This document shows positions 1 through 7,165 of a stretch of DNA of 13,666 nt, one piece after another. The position numbers and the translations under genes are program-made. Numbering within the stretch: the stretch's first letter is position 1; each line of letters begins with the position of its first letter. The stretch covers positions 1 through 13,666 of the forward strand of contig SKRK01000024.1 of the NCBI GenBank assembly GCA_007118525.1, given 5' to 3'. The notes beneath the pieces are model-generated. The model was not told the DNA's origin, searched no databases, and saw only the letters and a list, made by a program, of their open reading frames with translations. This DNA is from Balneolaceae bacterium. GTDB taxonomy: Bacteria; Bacteroidota; Rhodothermia; Balneolales; Balneolaceae.

Positions 1-29
1 CGTTCGATAAAACCAAATTTCTTGATCTT

Positions 30-2114
30 ATGAAATCCGTAAAAACTCTGAAACTCCTCTTCTTTCTAATTCTCCTTGCAGGATATACCCTTTCAGTTTC
101 TGCACAACAGGGTGTAATGCCCGATGATTATTACAAAACCGTTTTTATAAGCCAATCGGAAATCTCTCCTGCCGGGGATTATGTAGCCTTTACAAAAACA
201 ACCATCGACGTTGATAACAATGCACGACACCGCGAAGTGTGGCTTGCGAAACTGCGCAATGGCCAGCCTGATGGTGAGCCCTTCCGGTTTACTGATCCAA
301 CGGTTCAGTCTTCTAACCCTCAATGGTCGCCCGACGGAACTCTTCTTGGTATTCAATCGCGCAGGGGTGATAATGGCAACTCAGTTCGATTTATCAGGGT
401 AACAGCTCCGGGAGGTGAGGCATTTACAATAGAGGGGCTTGACCGATCCCCGGTTTGGTCGCCCGATGGTTCCAAAATCGCTTTTGTACGTGAGCCGATT
501 ACCGATGAAGAGCTTCCAAAACGAGCCGGATGGATTGCGCCTGACGCCATTACCAACACCCTCGACTCGACAAGATTCGACGGGCGGGTGATTACCCACA
601 TGCGCTATATGAGGGACGGAACATCAGCCTTGCTGCCACACCCATCCATTGAAAAAAAACGCCAGTTACACATCATTTCTGCAGATGGCGGCGAACCTGA
701 CCAAATCACCGACCTGCCTTTCCATGTTAGCAATGTTGAGTGGTCGGCCGATGGAAACCATATCTATTTCTCCGGCGATCCCGAAGAGGATGATGAATAT
801 AATATAGACTTTACACGAAACCTTTATGTGATTGATATCGCTTCAGGTGACTGGAAAAAACTTCTTGAGCGGGAGGGTTCTCAGAGTTCACCTGTAGTAT
901 CTCCTAATGGACGTTTTATTACATTTCTTCACTCTGCCGAACGGGGAGCTCAGACCGATATTTATGTTGCATCTCTCGACCGTAGTGGTGAAATCAGCGA
1001 CACACCCCGCAACCTTACCGCCGACTGGGACCTCCAGCCCGGCGGTGTACACTGGGCTCCAAACAATAACCAGATTCGCTGGTCTGCCCAGATTCGCGGT
1101 AATGCCCACCTGTTTGAAGTGAACCGTACCGGCGGGCCGGTCAGGCAGGTTACACAGGGAGATCGCAGGTTGAGTTCTGTCTCTACGACTGAAAACGGAC
1201 GCTTTATGGCCTATACGGTAACCGATGCCGTAACCCCTAACGAAGTCTTTATTTCACGCCGTGACGGCAGCCGTGAGGTACAGCTCTCCAATTTTAATGC
1301 TGATTGGATGGCAGAGCGAACCATCAATCCGGCTGAACCGATTACATGGACCGTGCAAGACGGCACCGAAATTGAAGGCTGGGTAATTAAGCCGGTTGGA
1401 TATCAGGAGGGCGAATCCTATCCGCTGGTGCTTAAAATTCACGGCGGTCCGCACACAGCCTATGGTAACACATGGTTCCAGGCGTTTCACACGCTGTCGG
1501 CTTCCGGAATGTTTGTCTTCTATCCAAACCCCAGAGGTTCGTCCGCTTATGGGCACGATTTTATGTTCGCAACAAAAGGCCAGTGGGGTGTAATGGACGA
1601 AGAGGATTTCATGACAGGACTTGAGGCTGTTAAAGAGAAATATCCCGGTGTTGATCCGGACAGAATTGGTGTGGCAGGAGGCAGTTATGGCGGATATATG
1701 ACCAACTGGCTTACCGCACGATTCCCCGATCAATTCAAGGCGGCAGTTACCAGCCGTTCTATCTCCAACTGGTTTAGCTGGTATGGCTCTTCCGATGCAC
1801 AAGGCCTTACGGAGTTTGAGTTTGATGGCTATCCATGGGAGCAGCAGGAACTTTACTGGGATCTTTCCCCAATCAAGTATGTTGCAAATGTAGAATCACC
1901 AACACTGATCATTCACAGTGAGGAGGACTGGAGAACACCGATCACCGATGGTGAGCAGTGGTACATGGCTTTGAAAAAGCTGCAGGTTCCTGTAGAGTTT
2001 GTGAGATACCCAAGATCGTCGCACGGCCTGTCGAGAACGGGTGAGCCATGGTTGCTTGTTGATCGGCTTGAGCGCAAAAGAAGCTGGTTCGATCATTGGT
2101 TAAATCAAAATTAA
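30..2114 (+). CDS. Secreted S9-family (prolyl oligopeptidase-type) serine peptidase
   Basis: The product is a 694-residue exported serine peptidase of the S9 clan (dipeptidyl/acylaminoacyl-peptidase-like), expected to cleave short peptides in the periplasm or outside the cell. Residues 1-26 form a signal peptide (basic start, Leu-rich core, SVSAQ end). Residues about 30-420 carry TolB/PD40-type beta-propeller repeats, visible as recurring WSPDG-like motifs near residues 99, 143, 238 and 290. The alpha/beta-hydrolase domain follows, with the oxyanion HGGP at 471-474, nucleophile Ser552 in GGSYGG, and probable Asp633 (EEDWRTP) and His665 (SSHGLS). All three triad residues are in family order, so it should be active. 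Length is normal for the family. The ATG at 30 is the one that gives the complete signal peptide; no clear Shine-Dalgarno precedes it. A hairpin with a T-tract follows the stop. Exact cleavage specificity (dipeptidyl versus acyl-aminoacyl) cannot be read from the sequence. Confidence 0.95.
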   Translation: MKSVKTLKLLFFLILLAGYTLSVSAQQGVMPDDYYKTVFISQSEISPAGDYVAFTKTTIDVDNNARHREVWLAKLRNGQPDGEPFRFTDPTVQSSNPQWSPDGTLLGIQSRRGDNGNSVRFIRVTAPGGEAFTIEGLDRSPVWSPDGSKIAFVREPITDEELPKRAGWIAPDAITNTLDSTRFDGRVITHMRYMRDGTSALLPHPSIEKKRQLHIISADGGEPDQITDLPFHVSNVEWSADGNHIYFSGDPEEDDEYNIDFTRNLYVIDIASGDWKKLLEREGSQSSPVVSPNGRFITFLHSAERGAQTDIYVASLDRSGEISDTPRNLTADWDLQPGGVHWAPNNNQIRWSAQIRGNAHLFEVNRTGGPVRQVTQGDRRLSSVSTTENGRFMAYTVTDAVTPNEVFISRRDGSREVQLSNFNADWMAERTINPAEPITWTVQDGTEIEGWVIKPVGYQEGESYPLVLKIHGGPHTAYGNTWFQAFHTLSASGMFVFYPNPRGSSAYGHDFMFATKGQWGVMDEEDFMTGLEAVKEKYPGVDPDRIGVAGGSYGGYMTNWLTARFPDQFKAAVTSRSISNWFSWYGSSDAQGLTEFEFDGYPWEQQELYWDLSPIKYVANVESPTLIIHSEEDWRTPITDGEQWYMALKKLQVPVEFVRYPRSSHGLSRTGEPWLLVDRLERKRSWFDHWLNQN

Positions 2115-2131
2115 TATGCGGAATAGTGAGT

Positions 2132-2166
2132 CCCGGGTTGTCAATAAAGGCAACCTGAGGGTTTTT
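2132..2166 (+). terminator. Probable intrinsic terminator of the S9 peptidase gene
   Basis: A hairpin can form from about 2134-2142 and 2149-2157 (nine pairs including two G-T wobbles, six-base loop AATAAA), followed after four bases by TTTTTATT. It starts about 18 bases after the peptidase stop. Its T-tract overlaps the stop codon of the convergent minus-strand gene. The other strand has no U-rich tail, so it should act mainly on the plus strand. Confidence 0.55.
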
Positions 2167-2509
2167 ATTCCTTCAAAAGAGGGCCTGTTTCTTCTGAACA
2201 TTCTTTAAACTTTGAGATAATGATTCCTTCATCAACTTTTGGAGGAGTTAATTGAGGCATGGATGCCGTAAGATCTGAATCCGGAACAAATTGAGGCATT
2301 TTAATTCCTGATTCAGTACATCCCTGCAAGAGGGCTTTTAGTGAATCACGCAAATTTAAACTCAAAATGGAATCGGGAATTGATTTAATGAACGGTTCAT
2401 TTGTGATTAATGAATCTGAATGCACCGGTTCTTCTGAGCTTTGTGCGCAGCCATATTGTACTGATATCGTAAATATAAGAATGAAAAACAGAGACAGTAT
2501 TTTTAACAT
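2165..2509 (-). CDS. Small exported protein, possible lipoprotein, unknown function
   Basis: I do not recognise this 114-residue protein. The N-terminus is a clear export signal: MLKILSLFFILIFTISV, then QYGC-AQSS. Cys21 could be a lipidated cysteine, but the position -3 Gln makes a poor lipobox, so ordinary cleavage near the same place is possible. The mature part is polar, with only two other cysteines (Cys64, Cys104) that could form a disulfide. It contains a short internal repeat, MPQFVP at 71-76 and MPQLTP at 85-90. It sits alone on the minus strand between two plus-strand secreted peptidases, and its stop lies in the T-tract of the upstream peptidase's terminator. An overlapping plus-strand frame (2367-2591) lacks any protein-like feature. 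The signal sequence is the main reason for calling this real. Confidence 0.72.
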   Translation of the reverse strand: MLKILSLFFILIFTISVQYGCAQSSEEPVHSDSLITNEPFIKSIPDSILSLNLRDSLKALLQGCTESGIKMPQFVPDSDLTASMPQLTPPKVDEGIIISKFKECSEETGPLLKE

Positions 2510-2611
2510 TATATTTCAGGTTAATTCAGGGTTTATTGATTCTGTATATGGCTTGCATAAAAAAATGCTGAAATTTAAATCAATCGCATAATGCTTATTT
2601 AATAATTAATC

Positions 2612-4114
2612 ATGAAAACTTCTACTACAACTCTTTTCACACTACTGATATTATTCACTTTCAGCATCTTTTTGACCCCCGATGCGGATGCTCAAAGCCG
2701 TCATATAGAGGTTGAGAGCGCCGTTACAACTGAAGACCAGGTAACCATCAACGGACAGCGTGTCCGATATGAAGCCACTGCCGGTACACAGCCGGTTTGG
2801 GGTGATGACGGAGAGCCCATTGCTTCACTTTTTTACGTCTACTACAGGCGCACCGATGTAGACAATAGCGCAAATCGCCCCCTGGTATTCTCTTTCAACG
2901 GTGGACCCGGATCGGCATCTGTATGGATGCACATCGGTTATACCGGTCCCCGGTTTTTAAATATTGATGATGAGGGCAATCCGGTTCAGCCATACGGAGT
3001 GGTAGAAAACAACCACTCCATTTTAGATGTAGCCGACATCGTCTATATCGATCCGGTGAATACAGGGTTCTCGCGCATGCTGGGCGATGATCCCAATCGC
3101 AGAAATTTTTTCGGTGTAAATGCCGACATTAACTACCTGGCCGAGTGGATCGACAATTTTGTATCACGTAACAACCGATGGACCTCTCCGAAATATCTGA
3201 AGGGGGAGAGCTACGGAACCACGCGTGTGGCCGGTCTTGCTCGCAGGCTGCAGAGCTCACACTGGATGTTCTTCAATGGGGTTATTCTGGTGTCGCCAAC
3301 CGGTCTTGGGCTGGAGCCGCCGGCCATGACTCCCCGCTCCGAAATCCTGAAGCTGCCATACTATGCTGCAACCTCCTGGTATCACAATGCCCTGGAGCCC
3401 GATCTGCAGGAACTGGATCTGTATGATATCTTGCCTGAAGTAGAAGAGTTCACCATCAAAGAGTACCTGCCTGCTGTTGCAATGGGGGGATTTCTGGATG
3501 ATGACCGCAGGAACTCTATTGCCGAAAAAGTAGCCCGCTATTCAGGAATTGACAAACAACACATTTTGAATCACAACCTGACCCTGCCCACATCCTTCTA
3601 CTGGAAGGAGCTGCTACGTGATGAAGGCCTCACAATCGGGCGTCTCGATTCACGATACCGCGGCATCGACCAGATGGATGCGGGCGACCGATACGATCAC
3701 GATCCGGCTTTAACTGCCTGGAATCACTCATTTACGCCTGCTATCAACCACTATTTACGTGAGCATTTGGGTTATGAAACCGACCTGAAATACAACATTT
3801 TTGGGCCAGTACATCCCTGGGATCGCAGCAACGACACCACCGGAGAAGACCTCAGGCGTGCAATGGGTGAAAATCCATTCATGCATGTAATGACACAGGC
3901 GGGCTACTACGACGGAGCTACCGACTACTTTTCGGCTAAATACGTGATGTGGAATATGGATCGAAGCGGCAAAGTAAAAGATAGGCTGCGCTTTGAGGGG
4001 TATCGAAGCGGTCATATGATGTACTTACGCCAGGAAGATCTTGTGACTTCAAATGAACATATTCGTGAGTTTATCCGTGAATCGATGACAAGCGGGGAAC
4101 CAGCGCGGTATTAA
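2612..4114 (+). CDS. Secreted S10-family serine carboxypeptidase-like protein
   Basis: The product is a 500-residue exported member of peptidase family S10 (carboxypeptidase Y-like), which removes C-terminal residues from peptides, usually at acidic to neutral pH. Residues 1-28 are a signal peptide ending DADAQ. The family signatures are in order: FNGGPGSASVW (residues 95-105) supplies the oxyanion hole, GESYGT places the nucleophile at Ser200, YYDGATDYF holds the probable catalytic Asp434, and SGHMMYL holds His468. The family is well known in Bacteroidota as 'peptidase S10', and the length fits. The ATG at 2612 has no strong Shine-Dalgarno; the nearest upstream in-frame ATG is cut off by a stop. 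Together with the upstream S9 enzyme, it could complete peptide breakdown outside the cytoplasm, but the two are separated by a minus-strand gene and are not one operon. Substrate preference is unknown. Confidence 0.95.
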   Translation: MKTSTTTLFTLLILFTFSIFLTPDADAQSRHIEVESAVTTEDQVTINGQRVRYEATAGTQPVWGDDGEPIASLFYVYYRRTDVDNSANRPLVFSFNGGPGSASVWMHIGYTGPRFLNIDDEGNPVQPYGVVENNHSILDVADIVYIDPVNTGFSRMLGDDPNRRNFFGVNADINYLAEWIDNFVSRNNRWTSPKYLKGESYGTTRVAGLARRLQSSHWMFFNGVILVSPTGLGLEPPAMTPRSEILKLPYYAATSWYHNALEPDLQELDLYDILPEVEEFTIKEYLPAVAMGGFLDDDRRNSIAEKVARYSGIDKQHILNHNLTLPTSFYWKELLRDEGLTIGRLDSRYRGIDQMDAGDRYDHDPALTAWNHSFTPAINHYLREHLGYETDLKYNIFGPVHPWDRSNDTTGEDLRRAMGENPFMHVMTQAGYYDGATDYFSAKYVMWNMDRSGKVKDRLRFEGYRSGHMMYLRQEDLVTSNEHIREFIRESMTSGEPARY

Positions 4115-4198
4115 GAAGTGAGCTTTTTCAGAAATGAAGGCTGAAAATTAGTGTAAGATATCGGGGTTTAGTATCCATGAGGATAACAGATAATTGCA

Positions 4199-4276
4199 CG
4201 AAGGCTTTATTGTATGTCAATCATACACTTAACCTTTGTGCACTTTGTGTAAACCTTCGAGATCCAAGTGGTTAAC
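4199..4276. repeat. Intergenic inverted/direct repeat cluster with CTTTGTG units
   Basis: This segment lies between the S10 peptidase and the convergent SDR gene. It holds a hairpin TGTATG-tcaat-CATACA (4211-4227). Outer arms flank it: CGAAGG-c-TTTA (4199-4209) and TAAACCTTCG (4250-4259). Two CTTTGTG units sit nine bases apart (4234-4240, 4243-4249), and the segment ends with GTGGTTAAC (4268-4276). The layout resembles the degenerate 'CTTTGTG..CTTTGTG..GTGGTTAA' strings that I recall as dispersed intergenic repeats in various environmental bacteria. That recollection is unverified. Neither strand shows a canonical terminator here, and another AT-rich hairpin lies at 4125-4147. Confidence 0.45.
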
Positions 4277-4281
4277 ACCTT

Positions 4282-4926
4282 CTACCCTTCCACAAGCCGC
4301 AACAGTTCGCTTTCGATAGAATTCTCTCCCGAGAGAAGATCAAATTCCTTGCCGATGGTCCGGTGATCTTCAATTACGGCTTTGATCACTCGGGCTACAT
4401 CTTCGCGGGGAATTTCGCCCCCGTCGAGACTGCGTGCAAGTTTTACTCTTCCGGTTCCCGGATCATTCGTCAGTCTTCCGGGTTTTATAATTGTATAGTC
4501 GAGCCCGCTTTTCCTCAGGGCTTCGTCTGCCTCTGCCTTGGCTTTTTGGTAGGCCTGAAACACCTCATCTCCACGCGGAGTATCCAGTCCCATGGCGCTG
4601 ATCATTACATATCGCTTGATTCTGTTTTTTTTTGCCGCATCAATCAATTTAATGGCGCCATCCCGGTCTACTGTCCATTTTCTTTCTTTACCACTGCCGG
4701 GCCCTGCACCTGCAGCAAACACTACGGCATCTGCGCTGCCAACGGCTTCTGAGATGTCATCTTCCTTTTCTATATCTGCTACAACCGGTACGGCGCCTGC
4801 CTTTTGCAGATCACCGGACTGTTCCGGTTTTCGAATCAGACCTTTTACGTTATGCCCATGTTTTTTTAAAATCGGGTGGAGCAGCATAGCGATCTGACCG
4901 TGAGCGCCGGCTATTACTATATCCAT
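4282..4926 (-). CDS. NAD(P)-binding SDR-family protein (atypical/NmrA-like oxidoreductase)
   Basis: The product is a 214-residue cytoplasmic Rossmann-fold protein of the extended/atypical short-chain dehydrogenase group (SDR_a5-like, similar in style to B. subtilis YhfK). The dinucleotide-binding loop is GAHGQIA at residues 7-13. Arg32 after the second strand suggests NADP(H) preference. DIEKED (51-56) is the usual adenine-contact region, and VVFAAGAG (68-75) follows strand 4. Ser110 with Y126-x3-K130 fits a catalytic Ser-Tyr-Lys triad, so reductase or epimerase activity is possible. YTIIKPGRL (144-152) is typical of the family. There is no signal peptide. The reaction and substrate cannot be told from sequence; many relatives are annotated only as NAD(P)H-binding proteins. 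It is convergent with the S10 peptidase and lies downstream of the CHRD gene, but a separate promoter region with a palindrome precedes it. Confidence 0.9.
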   Translation of the reverse strand: MDIVIAGAHGQIAMLLHPILKKHGHNVKGLIRKPEQSGDLQKAGAVPVVADIEKEDDISEAVGSADAVVFAAGAGPGSGKERKWTVDRDGAIKLIDAAKKNRIKRYVMISAMGLDTPRGDEVFQAYQKAKAEADEALRKSGLDYTIIKPGRLTNDPGTGRVKLARSLDGGEIPREDVARVIKAVIEDHRTIGKEFDLLSGENSIESELLRLVEG

Positions 4927-4958
4927 GTTGATGAGTTGATTTTCTTTTTATATTTACA

Positions 4959-4970
4959 CTGTTTAAACAG
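4959..4970. promoter_or_regulatory. 12-bp palindrome CTGTTTAAACAG upstream of the SDR gene
   Basis: This perfect palindrome is 32 bases upstream of the SDR start codon. On the minus strand it lies between a TTGTGT (-35-like) element and AT-rich TAAATATAAA (-10-like) sequence, which is where a repressor operator would be expected. The promoter assignment is weak because elements and spacing are not consensus. Confidence 0.35.
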
Positions 4971-5005
4971 AACACAATCCACGGAAGAGGAGTTCATATA
5001 ATGAC

Positions 5006-5437
5006 TTACATCCTCGGAATCTGTCCGCGAATTTCACCATCCTGATTGCGATGGGAAGAGATCATTATGTATAAATTGCCCTCTTGTAGCGCACGCTTGA
5101 TTGCCGGCCGCAGCTCGAAACTGTTTCTCTCCTTTTTGAATTCACCACCATTTTTCTCCTCATTTATATCTGCTCTCAGCTGAATTAAGCGATTTCCGGT
5201 TTCGCCTTCTTTGCCGTAGTGTATATATGCCGACCAGTATTGACCGCGCAGATCCTGAAATTCCCCGCTAACAAAAAGTGAATCGTTATGAGCCGTTACT
5301 TCCAAAATACCGGTAGCCGGTGTTCGAACGGGCGGTACGTTATTGTACCCCGCTAAAACAACCTCATGCGTAGTTTGGGAGAAAACTTCACCGGCTGAAA
5401 GCCCAAGTAAAAAAATTATCAAGATTACTGTTTTCAT
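5006..5437 (-). CDS. Exported CHRD-domain protein
   Basis: The product is a 143-residue secreted protein made almost entirely of one CHRD domain, the beta-rich fold first defined in chordin and widespread in bacterial secreted proteins without a known enzymatic role. Residues 1-21 are a signal peptide ending EVFSQ. Diagnostic stretches are GYNNVPPVRTPATG (30-43), YIHYGKEGETG (71-81) and the C-terminal DGEIRGQI (133-140). The normal 'HxH' in the middle strand is here YIHYG, so part of a possible metal-binding pair is missing. The ATG at 5437 has a good ribosome-binding site, GGAG, eight bases upstream. A perfect 13-bp dyad overlaps the leader. It is divergent from the DUF1080 gene and may share a control region with it. 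Function beyond being an extracytoplasmic domain protein is unknown. Confidence 0.9.
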   Translation of the reverse strand: MKTVILIIFLLGLSAGEVFSQTTHEVVLAGYNNVPPVRTPATGILEVTAHNDSLFVSGEFQDLRGQYWSAYIHYGKEGETGNRLIQLRADINEEKNGGEFKKERNSFELRPAIKRALQEGNLYIMISSHRNQDGEIRGQIPRM

Positions 5438-5447
5438 ATCGTTTTCT

Positions 5448-5460
5448 CCAACATTGTTGG
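5448..5460. promoter_or_regulatory. 13-bp dyad CCAACATTGTTGG upstream of the CHRD gene
   Basis: The arms CCAACA and TGTTGG flank a single central T, 10-23 bases upstream of the CHRD start, next to the GGAG ribosome-binding site. With a one-base centre it cannot fold as a tight RNA hairpin over its full length, so a protein-binding operator is the more likely reading. No regulator is encoded nearby. Confidence 0.35.
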
Positions 5461-5516
5461 GTTAATGTGAAAGTGTTACATTCAATTTAATGTATACCTC
5501 TTACTCGATTTATACT

Positions 5517-5531
5517 AAATTGATTCAATTT
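5517..5531. promoter_or_regulatory. 15-bp dyad AAATTGATTCAATTT in the CHRD/DUF1080 divergent region
   Basis: Seven-base arms AAATTGA and TCAATTT are perfectly symmetrical around T5524, midway in the 188-base gap between two divergent genes. A partial copy of the right arm, TTCAATTTAA, lies at 5481-5490. The location suits an operator serving both genes, but an AT-rich dyad can arise by chance. Confidence 0.35.
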
Positions 5532-5625
5532 CCCTCTAAGCAACATCCGTTTGAATTACCTACATTATTAACGCTTCTTATATCAACTTGATTACATCCT
5601 CAACTGAAACAGTTAAAATATCGAC

Positions 5626-6435
5626 ATGGTCAAACCAATATTTTCTCTCATTTTCAGCTCACTTTTCCTCATAAATATAGCCTGCGCGCAAAACAGTGAG
5701 GTAGAGTGGAAGCCTGAACTTACTGACGACTGGACTCCTGTTACCGACTCGGTGTCCACTACCGGTTATTTTGGAGAGCCACCATCCGATGCCATTATTC
5801 TTTTCGATGGTGCGGATCTCTCAGCTTGGGAATCAGCCCCCGGTTACTTTCCCAGCATGGATGGGGTACCCGATTACCTTGAAGCTTTGCAGCGCGAATA
5901 TGATTCAGCACCCTGGAAGGTTGAAGATGGGATTATGACGGTTGTGCCCGGTTCCGGGAACATTAAAACGAAGCAGGGCTTTGGCGACATGCACCTTCAT
6001 ATTGAGTGGAGAGCGCCGGCTGAGATCGTTGGTGACGGACAGGGAAGAGGTAACAGCGGTGTTTTTCTGATGGGTCTCTATGAAATACAGGTGCTCGACT
6101 CATGGCAGAATCCAACCTATTCCAATGGACAGGCCGGGGCCATATATAAACAGAAAGCGCCCATGGTGAACGCCAGCCGTCCTCCGGGAGAATGGCAGAG
6201 CTATGATATCTTTTTTGAAGCACCCTATTTCGACGATGATGGAAAGCTGATCAAAGCGGCTTATGTTACCGTTCTGCACAACGGAGTACTGATTCACCAC
6301 CGGCAGAAACTGCAGGGGCCAACGGTTTATATCGGCCTCTCACACTATGAGCAACACTCGCGAAAGCTCCCCATCGGTTTGCAGGATCATGGTGATTACG
6401 TAAGCTTTCGAAACATTTGGGTAAGAGAAATCTGA
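5626..6435 (+). CDS. Exported DUF1080 / 3-keto-disaccharide hydrolase-domain protein
   Basis: The product is a 269-residue exported protein with one DUF1080 (PF06439) domain, a concanavalin-like beta-sandwich. Some family members hydrolyse 3-keto-disaccharides in a pathway that first oxidises a sugar at C3. The signal peptide covers about residues 1-21 (LFLINIACAQ); Cys20 could be a lipidation site but the preceding residues fit poorly. Family landmarks are LFDGADLSAWE (59-69), MTVVPGSGNIKTKQ (104-117), HIEWRAP (125-131), GQGRGNSGVFLMG (138-150), QVLDSWQNPTY (155-165), GEWQSYDI (188-195), VTVLHNGVLIH (214-224) and the C-terminal DHGDYVSFRNIWVRE. Length and motif order are normal. No sugar 3-dehydrogenase, isomerase or glycan-uptake gene is visible nearby, so the substrate cannot be inferred from context. 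The start is set by the signal peptide. It is divergent from the CHRD gene. Confidence 0.93.
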   Translation: MVKPIFSLIFSSLFLINIACAQNSEVEWKPELTDDWTPVTDSVSTTGYFGEPPSDAIILFDGADLSAWESAPGYFPSMDGVPDYLEALQREYDSAPWKVEDGIMTVVPGSGNIKTKQGFGDMHLHIEWRAPAEIVGDGQGRGNSGVFLMGLYEIQVLDSWQNPTYSNGQAGAIYKQKAPMVNASRPPGEWQSYDIFFEAPYFDDDGKLIKAAYVTVLHNGVLIHHRQKLQGPTVYIGLSHYEQHSRKLPIGLQDHGDYVSFRNIWVREI

Positions 6436-6490
6436 CGTCTTTTGCCATAACCTTGAGTTTTGACACAGTCACAGGCCCATTCACGCCTGG

Positions 6491-6532
6491 CCGGTTCCGG
6501 TCAATGTTAAATTAAAATCAAGATTGAACCGG
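6491..6532. repeat. Nested inverted repeat between DUF1080 and thioesterase genes
   Basis: CCGGTTC (6491-6497) pairs perfectly with GAACCGG (6526-6532). An overlapping second choice, CCGGTCAAT (6497-6505), pairs with ATTGAACCGG (6523-6532) with one bulged A and a 17-base AT-rich loop. No T-tract follows on the plus strand, so it is not a standard terminator. It could be an alternative-stem leader structure or an operator for the thioesterase gene 43 bases downstream. Confidence 0.4.
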
Positions 6533-6574
6533 GGCGATGGGTGACCAAGAGCTTTAACACTAAATAAGAGCGCA

Positions 6575-6985
6575 ATGAAAAATTATGAATATGAACTCGA
6601 ATTTACGGTTCGCGATTATGAACTGGATACCCAGGGAGTTGTAAACAATTCCGTGTATCAAAACTACCTGGAGCATGCGCGGCACGAGTATTTGAAACAT
6701 ATCGGTCTGAACTTTAATAAACTTCATGAGAACGGAACAGATGCGGTAGTTCACAAGGTTGAATTGGTCTATAAACGCCCCTTAATGGGAGACGACCGCT
6801 TTGTGGTGAGAATGAGAGCTGAGCAAGAGGGGTTTGTTCGGTTTGTTTTTTTCCAGGATATTTACAAACTACCTGAAAATGAACTCACCCTTGAGGGGAA
6901 GGTTACTGCTGTATTTATGACCAATGGACGTCCAATCCGCCCGCCGGAAGAGGTGCAAACTGCCATTCAGAACTCTTCTTCGTGA
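6575..6985 (+). CDS. Hot-dog fold acyl-CoA thioesterase (4HBT / YbgC-FadM type)
   Basis: The product is a 136-residue cytoplasmic hot-dog fold protein of the 4-hydroxybenzoyl-CoA thioesterase superfamily, expected to hydrolyse an acyl-CoA thioester to free acid and CoA. The active-site segment VRDYELDTQGVVNNSVY (12-28) matches the family pattern; Asp18 aligns with the catalytic Asp18 of E. coli YbgC, followed by Gly21 and Asn25. YLEHARHEYL (31-40) is the start of the central helix with the conserved Glu33 and Arg36. ELVYKRPLMGDD (63-74) is the typical second conserved block. There is no signal peptide or membrane segment. Length is standard. The start follows a weak purine stretch (AAGAG). 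No fatty-acid or tol-pal genes are adjacent, so chain-length preference and pathway are open. Confidence 0.92.
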   Translation: MKNYEYELEFTVRDYELDTQGVVNNSVYQNYLEHARHEYLKHIGLNFNKLHENGTDAVVHKVELVYKRPLMGDDRFVVRMRAEQEGFVRFVFFQDIYKLPENELTLEGKVTAVFMTNGRPIRPPEEVQTAIQNSSS

Positions 6986-7165
6986 TGTAGGTTTTTTCAG
7001 CCTGGTAAGATAACTCCTTCTCTTTTTTGGGTCGGTAACAACAGCATCACGGCATGAAAATACCCTGATATTAATAAATAAGATGTTTTCATTTCCAATA
7101 ATCCCGCACTTCTGTTAATTTGGACATAATAAAGATTTCATTTTCTAAAATTGCCGGGGAATTGA

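Noticed and set aside
1254..1802. 182-codon minus-strand frame inside the S9 peptidase gene
   Set aside because: It is fully antisense to the catalytic domain of a clear peptidase and has no family motif or signal peptide.
2508..2513. Perfect TATAAT on the minus strand
   Set aside because: It overlaps the start codon of the small exported protein gene, so it cannot be that gene's promoter, and nothing else would use it.
2367..2591. Plus-strand frame overlapping the small exported protein
   Set aside because: The minus-strand frame has a clean signal peptide; this one has no recognisable feature.
4125..4147. TTTTCAG/CTGAAAA hairpin after the S10 peptidase, considered as a terminator
   Set aside because: The stem is AT-rich with a nine-base loop and no T-tract follows on either strand.
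6460..6465. Perfect TTGACA box after the DUF1080 gene
   Set aside because: The sequence 17 bases downstream (ACGCCT) is not a -10 element, and the nearest start codon is over 100 bases away.
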